Notes under the pieces: generated by a model
The model's input: only the letters and a program-made list of their open reading frames with translations
Database searches by the model: none
What the model was told of the DNA's origin: nothing
Shown here: piece after piece, positions 43,101 through 56,400 of the stretch
Numbering within the stretch: the first letter of the stretch is position 1
How the letters are laid out: each line of letters starts with the position of its first letter
Program-made: the position numbers and the translations under genes
Source: Cercospora beticola
Lineage: Eukaryota > Ascomycota > Dothideomycetes > Mycosphaerellales > Mycosphaerellaceae
Length of the DNA: 64,000 nt
NCBI RefSeq assembly: GCF_033473495.1
Contig: NC_088936.1
Coordinates: 620,001-684,000, forward strand
Direction of reading: 5' to 3'

Positions 43101-45110
43101 TAGTATATTAGGTTTAAGTTATATTTCTCTTCTATTTTAAATAGTAGAAGTTAAAGTCTTCTACTACTATATAGCTTACTTTTATATTCTCTAGAGTTTA
43201 TAATAGTACTTCTTAGAGTATAGAGATAGTCTCTTCTTATCTATAGCTTATTAGCTCTAAGAGGTTATAGTAGTTATAAATAGAGATAGTTCCTATAGGT
43301 ATCTAGACTTAGATAGTTACTAAGTTACCTATATTATAGAAGAGTAGTTTCTAGCTATTAGTTCTAATTTTATCTAATATAAGTATTACTACTTTTAGGT
43401 TCTACTAGAGTAGAAGGACTATAGAGTATCCTTTCTTAGCTTTAGTTCTACTATTTATAGTATTAAGCTATAGTTCTTATAGTACTATTACTATAGCCTC
43501 TTTTATAGCTTAGCTATCTAGTAGTAGAGTTTAGGTAGTATTTAACCTATTAATATTATATTAGTAGATTATTAGAGTTTAGCTACTTATAGAATTCTTA
43601 GAAAAGAAGCTTAATTAAGTTAATATCTATATCTTCCTAGAGAGTACTTATTACTCTTTAAGTATTCTCTTTTTTCTATATAGAAGAGAAGTAGAGCTTA
43701 CTTACTTACCTTCTACTAGCTATTATTATTACTATAGTATCTAGAGGCCTACTTCTATATCTAATATCTCTCTATAGAAACTTAGCTAGTAGAGCTTTTC
43801 TTTTAAGAATTATAGATTCTATAGTACTACTTTCTTATATTAGGCCTAAAGCTACCTTCTATTACTTTTTAAACTACTCTAAGAATACTCTTACTTTAGC
43901 TTTTATAGTAGCTTTATAGCTATATTAGAGAGAGTATACCTTATAGTCTCTTTTATAGTTATAGTATTTAATTTTCTTCTTCTTATAGCTATCTATTCTA
44001 TACTTCTCTATATAGTTTCTATATATATCTTCTATAGCCTTATAGTAGATAGTAATATATCTAAAGCTATTATACTTAAAGTATTATATAATCCTCTACT
44101 ATAGATAGTATAGTTCTACTATATACTATATTAACCTAATAGTAATACCTCTTCTATATATTTCCTTTATAGTTTATCTATTCTATACTACTATTACTAC
44201 TAATAAGAAGTTAGTCTCTTCTTTTACTTTTTAGTTCTTAAGCTAAAAGGCCTTTCTAATTTTAAGCTTATCTAGGAACTAGATAAGATTATCTTAGTCG
44301 AGCTAGATCTAGCTATTTATATTCTCTAGCTTCTAGGATATTCTAATACTATATATAATTACCTAGGTACTTAGTATCTCTACCTAGACCTCTAGGTATA
44401 TAGCTTTAAGCTAAGATTAGTTTTTCTCTAGCTTACTTTTCTCTTCTTCTCTATAGAGAATAACTTTAAGATCTCTACTTAGGAGCTTTTATATAGCTTT
44501 AAACTACTATACTTCTAGTTTCCTTCTAAGCTCTTTATAGCTTATCTTCTTTACTATCTTCCTTTCTTCTTAGTTTTCTATTCTTACTAAAATAGTTATA
44601 GATATCTAAGGCTAGAGCCTTAGTATTATATATCTAATTTAGGCTATCTAGACCTATATTTTAGAAGTAGTAGTAGTAGGTATTAGGTAGCTTTAGAGAG
44701 TTTTCTAGATAGCTTAAAGAGTCTAGGACTCTTCCTAGTAGAGAGTAAAATAGAGAAGAGCTTATTAGGCCTATTAGAGAAAAAGAAGAGTTAGAAAGAA
44801 AGAAAGAGTTATCTAGATATCGAAGTAACTCTAGATCTATTCTATAAGTATTTTTAGGTTCTTTTAGATTATTAGTTTTAGAGTATTAGTATTAGTAGTT
44901 ATTTTCTAGCTTTATTAGCTAGAGAGAAGTACTTATAAGTAGGTTTAGGCCGCCTAGAAGTTAGAGTCGTAACTTTCTTCTTCTAGGCTCTCTTCTCTAC
45001 TTATAGTATTATAGTCTTAGTCGAGAGATATTATTATATATTAGGAGGCCTCGAGGCCTCTCGCTATCGTCGTTATTACCTACTAGAGCACGTTTATATT
45101 TTTTATTTTA
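40130..45110 (-). mobile_element. LINE relic B (Tad1-like), inverted copy of A with a longer 3' end
   Basis: The reverse complement is collinear with LINE A from its 5' end (GGCCTCGAGGCC at 45,047-45,058) to about 40,850, including the mutated RT box F-I-D-N at about 41,521-41,545. It then continues another 0.7 kb towards about 40,130 with sequence that LINE A lacks, probably the RNase H and C-terminal region. Stops occur throughout. The exact 3' end is uncertain because no A tail is preserved. Confidence 0.72.
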
Positions 45111-46060
45111 TATATATAGAAATTATCTATAGCTACTACGACTATATACTAGTAGAGTACCTAGATATTATAAAGATATTCGAGCTAGTTATAAGAATAT
45201 ATATATAGCTATATACTTAATAAACTATAAAGCGTTATATTTATAACTATAAGATATATTATATAACGAAAACTATCTACTAAGTCTATAGTAGTCTTTT
45301 TACTCTACTCTCTATACTATACTAGCTATAGTAGAATATAGCTATAGACTTTATTATTAATCTTCCTCTAAGTAGAAGTATTAATAGAGTACTATATAAG
45401 AATATTCTAATAGTTACTAATCGCTTAACTAAAGAGAGATATTTCGTTCTAGCTTAGAAGCTTAATACTAAATATATTATACGCTTATTTATTAAGTATA
45501 TAGTATCCCGATATAGGCTATACTAAACTATAGTAATCGATAGAAATATAAACTAGTTATCGACTTTCTTTAAAAGAATTAGTACGATTCTAGATATAAA
45601 GTAGAAGCCTTCTATAGCCTTCTATCTAGAAACTAATAGTTAATCTAAGAACTCGAATAAGAGATTAGAATAGTATCTTTATATATTCTATAACTATACT
45701 TAAATAGACTAGGTAGATTATTTCTCTATTATAGAGTTTATAATTAATAACTATATCTCTAAGACTACTTCTATCTCGCTATTCTTTACGAACTATAAGT
45801 ATAACTTATATCTCGCTAGTATAACTAATATAGCTAATACGAATACTACTTATAGTATAATTCTACTAGAGAAGCTTCGACTCGACTTTACTATAGCTAA
45901 TACTTATAGTACTTAGCTAAACTAAATTTACGACTTTATCTATTAGAATATATACTTAGCTTAGGCTCTATAAGCTAATAATACTAATTAGTACTAATTA
46001 CCTACTCTATTAGAAAGTATAGTCTAGTTAGATATTCTAAAAGATACTTTAGAGATTAGA
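45110..46060 (+). mobile_element. Ty3/Gypsy integrase fragment, RIP-mutated
   Basis: A + strand frame reads with few stops as a gypsy integrase core: IDFIINLPLS near 45,330, then LIVTNRLTKERYFV near 45,410-45,450, a RLFIKYIVSR stretch near 45,480 and a decayed S-D-R-G-x-Q-F equivalent (IDRNINQ-like) near 45,537. Downstream, near 45,730-45,800, comes the E-F-x-x-N-N and S-x-x-x-FFTNY block. Asp to Asn changes match TpG to TpA. No LTRs or upstream RT are present, so it is a pol 3' fragment. It retains more CpG than its neighbours. Confidence 0.65.
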
Positions 46061-49000
46061 ATTAGATAATATAGGTTATATAATACTAGATTATATAACC
46101 TAGCTAATACCTATCTTAGAAGTAAAATATAACCTATAACTAACTAATATAATTAACTCGGTTAGTTCCTACTTATCGCCTCTACTTCTACTATATATTA
46201 TACTTATAATACGAGCCTATCCGACGCTCTCGTCTAATAGGTTATAAGCTCGAGTTTATAGAGAGGCTCTAGATAGAAAGAGTTAGTTTTCTTATTCTTA
46301 AAGTAATATATATTACCTCTTATAGAACCTATAATATTAACTAGATAGAGAAGTAGAAAAAAAGTATAAGAGAGACTAGAAGTATATTCTATCTATACTA
46401 TCTAGAAGCTTTAGAAGATCCTAGTTATAAACTAGAAGTTCCTAGAGAGTAAGTAAGATAGAGAAAAGTCTAGTAAAGTATACTCTACTTTAAAAAAGAG
46501 ATATAATAAAGAAGTATAAAAAGGAAAGAATTAGCTTTAGACTATAGTATCTAAAAGAATAAAACTAGGCCTAAGTACTAAGAACTACTAATACTTTAGA
46601 ACTAGCTAGTAGTACTCTTCTAAGAAAGTAAATCTTTTAGAGGTTCTCTATCTAAGAACCTAACTAACTCCTTTAAAAAAGAAGAGTTCTTAGATATTTT
46701 AGCTAAGAGAGAAGAGTTTTAGTAACTAGAAAAGACAGAAATCTAGAAGCTACTAATTAGACTAAAAGAGCTTATATTTTCTAGAGTTAGATTTATTTAT
46801 TTAATTTTATAGAAATAGATTTAGAGAGTAGATATAATATAAAGAGAGGAGCTATACTAGTCTTAATAAAAGAAAACTAGGAGCTATAGTTTAGCCTAAT
46901 AGAGTTATACTTTATTAGTAAGGACTTATATTAGATTATTACTAAGAGAAAAGTACTAATTATAGAAGATAGAATACTAAGTTTATTAAAGTTATTATTA
47001 CTATTCTCTACTCTTAAGAAGTTAGAGTTTAGTCTAAGATAGATAAAAGTAAATATAGAGATAAAATATAAAATACTAATTTACTTTAGTAAGAATAACT
47101 AGAGCCTAGCTCTAGTAGAAGTAAAAGCTAAAGCTATCTAGAATAAACTTAAAACTAAGTATAGAAGGACTTAGAAAACTAATATAATAAAGCTTATTAA
47201 GGAGTATACCTTATTTAAGATATAAGAGAATATAATAATTAGAGAAGTAAGAGAAGTATAGAAGTATTTAATAAAACTTAAAAGAAGGATAGCTAAAGTA
47301 GACTTAAATTATAAGTTCTACTAAGAATTTAAGACTAGACTTAACTACTTACTATACTCCTTATCTATAGAGTATAGAAGTATAAAGTAGATTATTTAGA
47401 TATAAGAAGACCTAGACTATAAATAAGTTCTCTAATATCTTAAAGTAAAGAAAGTAATCTTATATAGTAATAGTACCTACGAAGTTCTATTATATATCTC
47501 TACGTAGTTATAGGTAGAAATAGATAGCTTCGGCTATACTAGTAAAGTATAGAGTAGCTAGATACTTATAGAGGTAGAAAGAAAGTAATAAAAAAAAGTC
47601 TAGAATTTCGACCTAGAGAGATTAGAGAGCTCCTAAGAATATAAAGATAATACTAGCGTAGTATAACTACTATAAGATTCTAATACTCGACTATAGAATA
47701 GCTTTTCTAGATAGTAAATACTACTATAAATCTAGAGGCTAGAGTAGTAATCTAGGCTCTAAATAGACTAAAGAGAAGGAACTAAGTATATTTAAAGAAA
47801 AGCTTTAATAAGAAAAAGTAAGAATAGTAGAAATAGAAAAAAGGAATAGTAGTACCTCTATAGATACTAGGATAATTAGCTACTAGAAGCCTTTTATCTA
47901 AATAGAAGACTCTAAGGCAGACTAGTCTCTCTACTCTAGAGCTCTCTAGAAACCTTAAGTCTAAAGATAGAGTATCTAATATAAGCTATCTAACTCTATA
48001 CTATACTTAGAGCTATCTATAAAGATACCTACTATTCTAGACTTTCTATAAAAACTAGAATTTCTCTAGATATAGGTTATATAACTAGGTACTAAAGAAA
48101 GTTAAAATCTAAGTAGAATTTATATAGAGAGATACCTACTCTAGGAACTAGTAAGAAAGAGTTAGATATAGGATTAATATAGATACTAGCGTAGAGATAA
48201 AGACTATATATATAGGCTAGAGTCTCTAAGCTAGTAGATAAGAGAGTCGGGCTCCTAAGTAATAAATAATATAAGAAATAACTAAGGAGAACTATATTAT
48301 AAAGGGTCTAATAAACTATTAAGATAATATAAATTATCCTAAGAAGAACTAGAAACTATAGAAGTAGTAGGCTATATAGAGCTTACTATAAAATATAAAG
48401 ATATAAGGAGGTTTTTCTACTAGAGTACTAGTATAAGAGCTTTTCTACCTACGAAAAATATAGAGCGTACTACTTACTCTAGTTAAAAGAGGTAGACTAG
48501 TATATAAGAATTATCTATCTATTTATATAGTAATAGCTAGGAAATAGAAATATTTACTAAAAGAAGAGAGATCTAAAGTATAATACTAAAATATTACTTA
48601 TATAGCTAGAAGTATTTTAGAAATATTACTAAATATCTATATCTTAATAAAGCTAAGAGAACTATTAACCTAAGAAAGAGTAGTAGAGTAGAGAAAAGAA
48701 AGTTACTATTTAGAGATAGTAATCTTAGAAGGAAATCTTTACTAGATAAGGAAGTACTAAAAGAAATAGTAAAGAAACTTAGCCTAGAAGCCTAGTCTTT
48801 TAGAAAGAGATAAAACTTAAAGAAACTCTTTAAGAAAGCCTATACTATCTAAGAGAAAGTAGAACCTTCTATAGAAGAATCTAAAGTATTAGACTACTTT
48901 TTAGAGAAGAATAATATAGAAGAAATAAGCTATATAGTAGTAGAAGTAAAAGGCAAGTTAAGACTATTATACTAGCTAGTTAATACTAGTACCTCCTTCT

Positions 49001-52000
49001 ATATAACTAACTAAGAATTACTCTTTAGGAAACTAAAGCTTCTCTAAAAGAAGAAGTAGATTAAAGTTAGTAGAGACTTTATTAGAGTAATATATATAGG
49101 AGATACTATAATAAGTATAAGTCTAGAAGATTCTAGAGTTCTAAAGAATATACTATTTATACCTAGTCTTAGAGTTAATCTTATTTCTATTAGCTAACTT
49201 TATAAGTAGCTTAGTCTTAAACTACTAGACTTTTTACTTAACTTACTTTCTAGAAAATCTCTTTTCTAAATAAAGATAATAGAAGAAGTTCCTTTTATTA
49301 ATAAAATAGAGAGTATATTCTATAAAATATCTATAATAGTATATACTATATAGGGAACTATTTAATAACTCTATATCTTTAAAGCCTAAAAGAAGTCCTA
49401 AGAATAGTAGAAGCTCTAGTATAGAAGACTTATATATTTTAGAGAAAGTCTTCTTAGAAATCTATATAAAGTATTTAACTTAAAAGCTTAGATTCCTATT
49501 CTAAAGAAGTACCGGCTCTATAGAGTATATTCCTTAGTAAAAATAAAGAAGTATAGAAGGAAAGAAACTAAAAGAAAGCCTTAAAGGTTATCTTTTATTT
49601 CTATTAATATCTATAGTTCTTTATTTATCTTAAGACTAGGATATAAATAGTAGCTTAAGATTATTAATAACTTCTTAAGAAAGAAATAGACTTTCTCTAT
49701 AAAGTCTAGAGAAGATATACTAAGTATTCTTAGAGACTAGAAAGTAAAAGCTAAGCTATAATTAGGAAATCCTCTCTAGATTATAAGGAGTAATAGAGTA
49801 AGAGAGCTTCTTACTATACTAAAGTAGTAGAAGAAGGAATATAGAATTTCCTTCTATATAACTAAAGTATATAACTCTATTTAGAATAGAGTAGTTAAAA
49901 GGTTAATCTAAACTTCTAAAGATTATATAAGAGTAATACTAGAGGATGCTTATATATCTATTAAATTCTAGCTAGAAGCCTTAGTAGTCTATAGAGTTAT
50001 TAGAAATTCTCTTTCTAATAGTCTAGAAATTAATAGATTTAAAATATTACCTAAGAAAGCTTTTTTAGATATTTAACTCTCTATATTATACTTTAGAGTT
50101 TAGAGTTATAAAGTAGTAATCTATATAGATCCTAAGTCCTAGCTAGCTAGAATAAGATTAGATAAACTAATAAATAGAAGTAAAGATACTATATTTATTA
50201 GATATATTCCTAATACTACTAAAATATAGCTCCTCTAGAAGCCTAATATAAGAGCTATTAAAGCCTATAATACTATAACTTAGTTTAAGTATAAGAAAGA
50301 AGGAGATATAGAGCTAAATATTCCTAAGCTTAATTAAGTAAATAATATATCTATTAGAAACCTAGTTAGTAGACTTCTAAAGAAGCTAATAGTAGTTATA
50401 CTCTCTATAGCTACTATATCTATAGCTATAGTAACTAAACTTATAAGTCCTAGCTAAATACTCTTTATATAGTTACTACCTCTACTAAAGAATAAGAAGA
50501 AGTACTAGAGAATAGAGAATCTAGAAAAAGAAAACTCTAGAGAACTATAACTCTAGTAGAAGAAAAGTAGAACTACTAAACTACTTAAGTTAAGCTAGGA
50601 AATTAATAGATAAGCTAGTCCTAGTACTAGTAGAAAACTATATTCTAAAGCAAAAGGATTAACTATTATATAGTAGGACTCGTAAAAATATAGAGATTAG
50701 AAGAGGAACTAAAACTAGATCTATAGCTAAAAAAGAGTAAGATCTATTTTAAATAAAGAACTAGGCTTAGAGCTAAAAGCTTATAGTATAGTAATAAGAT
50801 AAATACTTTAGAAGAGATAAAGAGAATATAAATAGAAAGAGAAGCTAAGTACTAAGTATTATAAAGTATTCCTTAGCTAAGTTTAAAGCTAAGAATAGAA
50901 GTAGATTTAGGAAGCTCTATTAGAAGTTTAGAAGTCGGTATTTATAGTAATTACTCCTTAAGTCTCTATATAGAGATAAGAGGTACCTATTCTAAAGTTC
51001 TATAAGAAAGTAATTTAGAATTCTAAATAGAGATATATATAGAAGAATATAGTCTAAAAGGAACTAACTATATTAAGAAGTAATAATATCTAGATAGAAG
51101 TTATTCTACTTAAAGAAGTAAACCTTATTATATCTAAGTAGATATTTAATATAAAGAGATTAATTAGTAGAGCTATTAAGAAGTTTAAAGTAAGACTAGT
51201 TATAAGAGGTTTATCTTAGAAGTTTAGAGTTAATTTCTAAGAGACCTTTATACTAATAGTTAAGTATAATACTTTAAGAGTATTTATAGCTATAGTTTAT
51301 AAGAAGAATCTAGAACTCTACTAAGTAGATATAAATAATATATTTACTAAGAGTAAACTTTAAGAAGAAATCTTTATAATTCTGCTACTAGAAGTTAAGA
51401 TTCTATCTAATATAGTCCTATAAATCCTAAGAAGCTTATATAGACTAAAGTAAGTAGTAAGAGACTAGAACAAACTCTATATCTTAAAGTTAAAATAGAT
51501 TAGGTTTATATAATTAGAAGTAGACCTATATCTTCTTATTTACTAGAAAAGGAATATTCTAATCCTAACCTATATAGATAATATTCTAATTATAGTACTA
51601 AAGCTAGAAGATATACTTTAGTTTAAGGAATAGCTAGGTAAAGTATTTAAAATTAAAGATCTTAAAGAACTAGAGAAAATCCTTAGAATAAAGTTAATAA
51701 GAGATAGATAAGCTAGAACTTTAAAGCTTAATTAGAAATACTTTATTTAGAAGAACCTTATAAAGCTAGAAATAACTAAAGAGATAGCTAACCTAACTCT
51801 CTTACTAATAGATAGCTATAATAGCTTAAAGCTAATAGGCTTATATAATAAGAGAGAGAATAAAATAGAGTACTAAAGCTAAACTAGTATCTAGATATAG
51901 CCTATAGTTATAATAAAACTAGATATTACTTTCTCTTTTAGTAGGCTAAACTTATATATTTCTAACCTAGCTAAGAGATACTTATAAGCTCTAAAGAAAC

Positions 52001-52100
52001 TAATAAGGTATCTAAAGTTATTCTAAGACTTAGAATTAATATTTAGAAGGAATAGAGGAAGTCTAATAGGATACTTAGACTCTAAGTATATAGAATATAA
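46060..52100 (+). mobile_element. Ty1/Copia retrotransposon relic, truncated in RNase H
   Basis: In the + direction, gag (UBN2-like) is readable at about 47,100-47,450 (FKI-x-ENITIREV-like helix). The protease block L-x-N-T-S-T-S-F-Y-I lies near 48,980-49,010 (D to N at the active site), GAG-pre-integrase and integrase follow at 49.4-50.4 kb, and the RT block VDINNIFTKSKL is near 51,328-51,365. The catalytic box is now Y-I-D-N near 51,571-51,583. The similarity ends inside RNase H (GYLDSKY, near 52,070-52,100). The 5' LTR probably lies between about 46,060 and 46,235. No 3' LTR was found. It is inactivated by RIP and truncation. Confidence 0.72.
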
Positions 52101-52399
52101 CGTAATAATAGTAAAAATATATCCGATTACGTATATAAATATATATAAATTAGGGCGTATTTCGGCTAGATTACTCTTCTACTTTCGCTCTAGCTTCGTA
52201 GCGTTCCTATATTATAGTATACTTTATATATACGTACGCGCCTACGCTATATATATCTTCGTATAATAATACGCGCTACCTCGTTTTATACTAGTAGTAT
52301 ACTACTACGCTTATAGTAGTATAGCGCTTCCTCGAGTACTATAATAGATAGGAGTTATAATATTTAAGATAACTACTACTCTATCCTAGTAGTAGAAAT

Positions 52400-54850
52400 A
52401 CGTATATATCTTAGTCTCGATCTATTCTCTATAATATACCTCGCCTACGCTATTAGAGTAGAGACCTAATCGTTAGATATAGTCGATTATATCTTTAATA
52501 ACCTCTCTATTAAATATAAGTATATTATAATAGATAACTATTATTCTAGTATAACGCCTCCTCTAATAAATATAATAACCGAGCTCTATAAAGTAGAGAA
52601 CTACTACGATCTAGGCTAGACGAAGAAGATATATACGCCGAAGAGTAGAGAGCTATAATCGCTACTAAAGAAGCTATAGGATAGATAAGAGGCGCGCGTA
52701 CTCTATTAAAGCTAGTATATAGGCTAAAGTAATAATAAGCTATTATAATATATATAGTAAGGAGCCTACTAATATACTATATACTTTCTATATTAAGGAT
52801 TTATATAACTTCTTTTACTAGATATTACGCTAGCGAAGCGGCCGAATATAGAAAGTACGAACTCTCTAGACCTACTAGAATATACTAACGCTAGTCTACT
52901 AGTTAGAGACTAGCTATTATAGCGTAGACTCTACTATCTAAGTCGAAATATATAGAGTAAGTATATTACGAGACGTATTACTAGTATATAGTACGATTAC
53001 TACTACTAACTATACTCTAGGCCTAGTAGAACCTAGCGTAAGAGTTTAAGCTATCTACTATAAAGGAGGACAAGTCTGTTATATAAGTAGAGGACGAGTT
53101 CGAGCTACTTAAAACGCTTTAGAAATCTCTAGATATAGAGTTATAGTACGAGTACCTTCGGGCGTAGCTAGTACTAATAATCTAGCTTACTAGTATTATA
53201 GGAAATCGTCCTAGTACTCTCTACCGACTATAATATAAAGACTTAAAAATTATACTACTCTCTAACTATAATAGAAGTAATCGGCCGAAGCTTATAATCG
53301 ACTTTACTTTCGAGTATACTAAATACTACTTTAGTAGTAAAGATACGTAAGTACTACTACTATACTCCGCTACTACGAAGCTATCTTACTAATACCTCTA
53401 TTAGGAATATATTTCCTATCTCTAATATTCCTTCTAAATTCTATCTCCTTCTCTATTCTTAGATAATACTTCTTAGTCTACTATTCGCTAATAATACTTT
53501 TACTATATCTAATCTAAGCTCTACCGAGCTATTCGAACTACGTATTCTGCTAAGTAAGCGCGAGCTCTATATTTCTATTAAGTAGTTAAAAGCTAAGCTT
53601 CTACTATTTCGGAGAATAGAGTAGACTATCTATAGTCTATATATTTCTAACGACATAGTAATAGAGAATTAGCTTCGCGAGAGGTTATAGTAGCTTAGTA
53701 CTATTACGAACTTTAAGATACCTATAAAGCTATATTACTTCTATAGAGAATATAGCGAGGCTTTAGATAGTAGTAGTTCGTATTATTCGATAAGTTCTAT
53801 ACTTGTTACTAATATCGCTAATATATTCTAGGCTATATTAGCGACTTCTAACGTAACCTTATTTTATAGTACTCCTTATCTACTATCTTCTAGTATAACT
53901 ACCTTTCGTAATATATTATATAATATATAGGTAGCCTATCGTAGGCTCGAGCCTTAGACTATAATTATTCGAGCTACGAGCGAGATAAGTCGCTCTATTA
54001 ACTCGGACCGACTTTAGTCTCTTAATAATTAGTAATTATTATAGATTAAGAAGTATTCTAAAGTCGTTCTTATATAGAGGATACGCGATCGTCTAGCTAA
54101 AGAAGTATATACTCGTTATATAATAATTATATAATCGAGAGATATATAAGAATATATAGTATACCGGCGCGCGTAGTACGAGTACCTATATAGAAAAAGA
54201 AAAGTATATAAGGCTATATTAAAGTAAGTATAGACTAGGTACTAGGAAGAGTAGCCGATCGATAAGATTCTATACTAGCTAAGAGAAGAGGCCTAGATAT
54301 TAGAATAAACGATATCTATTTAGATAATTAGCTCTCTTAGTAGCGAACGTTAGCGAGTCCTTACTACGTTACTTATCTTTGCGCTATCTAAGTATATTAA
54401 CGACTAAGAGCGTCGTATAGAAGCAATAAAGGCTATAGCTACTCTTTATAAGAGATAGGAAGTAATAGAATATAAGATCTATAGAAAGAGAGTAGCCTAT
54501 ACTATTACTTTTAACGAAAGAGAGTATACGAGAATATATAGGAAGAAAGAGCTCGTACTAGATCCGTTCCTAATATATTACCTATCTACTTAATATATCT
54601 TTTATATAGAGAACTAGGTACTACGCCTCGAGAAATATACTAAATAATTCCGGGACCTAAGCAGGCTTAAGAGGCACTTACTCCGAAAGTACCTATAGTA
54701 TTATAATTCGAAATAGCGTATTAGGTATCTCTATCTAAAGTATAACGACTAATAGCTCGAGTATATAGATTATCTATAAAACTATATAGCAAAAGTATAT
54801 AGAATATAGATATAATACTCTTTAGGTATAGGTACTAAATATATATCTAC
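52400..54850 (+). pseudogene. relic resembling DUF3435/FluG-type tyrosine recombinase with C2H2 tail
   Basis: RIP has put stops throughout, but several + strand blocks read like the large fungal DUF3435 (FluG-domain) proteins. They are an LIIDFTFEYTKYYFSSKDT stretch near 53,290-53,350, a helix near 53,550-53,620 (LYISIK, LLLFRRIE), YYFYREYSEALDSSSS near 53,730-53,778, ERRIEAIKAIATLYKR near 54,410-54,455, and a decayed zinc-finger tail RLKRHLLRKYL near 54,665-54,700. DUF3435 includes the 'captain' recombinases of Starship elements. The assignment is by eye through mutated sequence, so it could be wrong. Start and end are approximate. Confidence 0.45.
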
Positions 54851-56400
54851 TATATATAATTAATATATTCTAGATTCCTACGTTACTCTATCTTAGCTCT
54901 CTCTACTTTAACTATATAATAGTCTATCGCTCGTAATAAAATTAAAGAGCTTTAATCCTTTCTTCTTATATATAGTAGTATAGTCTTATCTATATAAGTC
55001 GCTAAGAGCTAACGTTAGTTATAGGCTAATCGATTATAGTATATCGCTTTAAAGATAGTAGTATTAAAACCGACGTTTAAGAACGAAGCTAGTTACTATA
55101 CTACGATTCTACTTATATAAACTATTAAAAGTATATAAGTATAATATATATCTTACTCTACTCGTATAGCCTATAATAGTCTTGTCCTTAACTATATAGT
55201 AATATAGCTATTCTTTAGAAAATAGAAATATAAGTAACTCCTACTAGAAATTAGTCTAGGACTCGTTATATAAAATAAGAAAGCTATATCCTCTAGCGCT
55301 TAAAGAATAATTACTTTCGTTCTTATAGCTTCTATACTAGTACGATATATTTTATCTTTAGTCTATCTATAAGATCTACTTTAGAATTATTATATTAGCG
55401 CGATATATTTCTAGCTCCTTATTAAAGAATATTAAGAGTAAGTCTAGTAAGTAAGTTATATTAGAAGTTATAGATAAAACAATATTATAGAGTCGGCTAT
55501 CTAGATTCTCTAGTAAAAGTATAAAGTAAGAATTCGTTAAGATTACTAAAAATAATATAGAGAAGTTTAAGCCTAAGGTTATTAAGATTATAATAAAGTA
55601 CTAACTTCTATATAAACCTTTACTAGAGTTCTCTACTAATAATTAGCGTAGGGAATCTAAGTATTAAAGTAATAAGGATAAGCGAATATATTATACTATA
55701 TATAGTCTAGATAAGGATAGTAATATTATCGATATATAATATCTTATATAATATAAGTAGATAAACGGGATCGTAGACTATAAGATATAAAGAGTTATTT
55801 ATATAAGTAGATATATATATACTATTTCGTTACTATATATAAGCGAACCTATTTTAGATATAGAAGAGACTATAATTATAAGCTATATATTATAACCTTA
55901 TACTCCTCGAACTATATTAACCTTCCGAGCCTATATTAGCCTATATATACGTATCTAATAGTATCCTTATACTCTACTATTCTCTTCTAACTATAATAGC
56001 CTAAACGTATAAGTAAATATCTAAGTATATACCTACTACGTAAGTCTATACTACGAGATACTATACTATAAGACTATTCTAGAAAATATACTATTCGTAC
56101 TTTTACTACGCTAGATTAAGCGTTAGTAGCTAAGTTCTATATTAGGTTATTAGAAATAGTAGAAATAGAGTATTTATTACTAAAGTAGCCGAAGTATATA
56201 TAAAGTATTAGAGTATTACGAGACTTAGATCTAGTATAAGGATATCGTACCGGCGCTATATACTATTAGATAATTAAGCGAGATTAGCTATATACTTCCG
56301 ATTTAAATTATAGCTAGAGTCTCTTTCTATACTATATTTATAGCCTAATAACGACCTATACTTATAACCTACTACTAGTATAGATAAGTACGCGATAGCT
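54850..56400. other. RIP-mutated DNA of unknown origin
   Basis: Same TA-rich, CpA/TpG-poor composition with CpG retained. I could not recognise a transposon domain in any frame. It may be the 3' part of the recombinase-like unit or the 5' leader of LINE C. Confidence 0.4.

Larger units (their letters stand above)
35800..45110. repeat. long inverted repeat formed by LINE A and LINE B, tail to tail
   Basis: The left arm 35,800-40,075 and the right arm 40,850-45,110 are reverse complements with many RIP-type differences. Arm lengths agree (about 4.27 and 4.26 kb). Landmarks map at matching distances: palindrome GGCCTCGAGGCC 4,226 and 4,208 bp from the inner arm ends, RT box about 706 and 685 bp. 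The spacer of about 770 bp is the 3' end of LINE B. A transcript across it could fold into a long hairpin. Confidence 0.75.
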
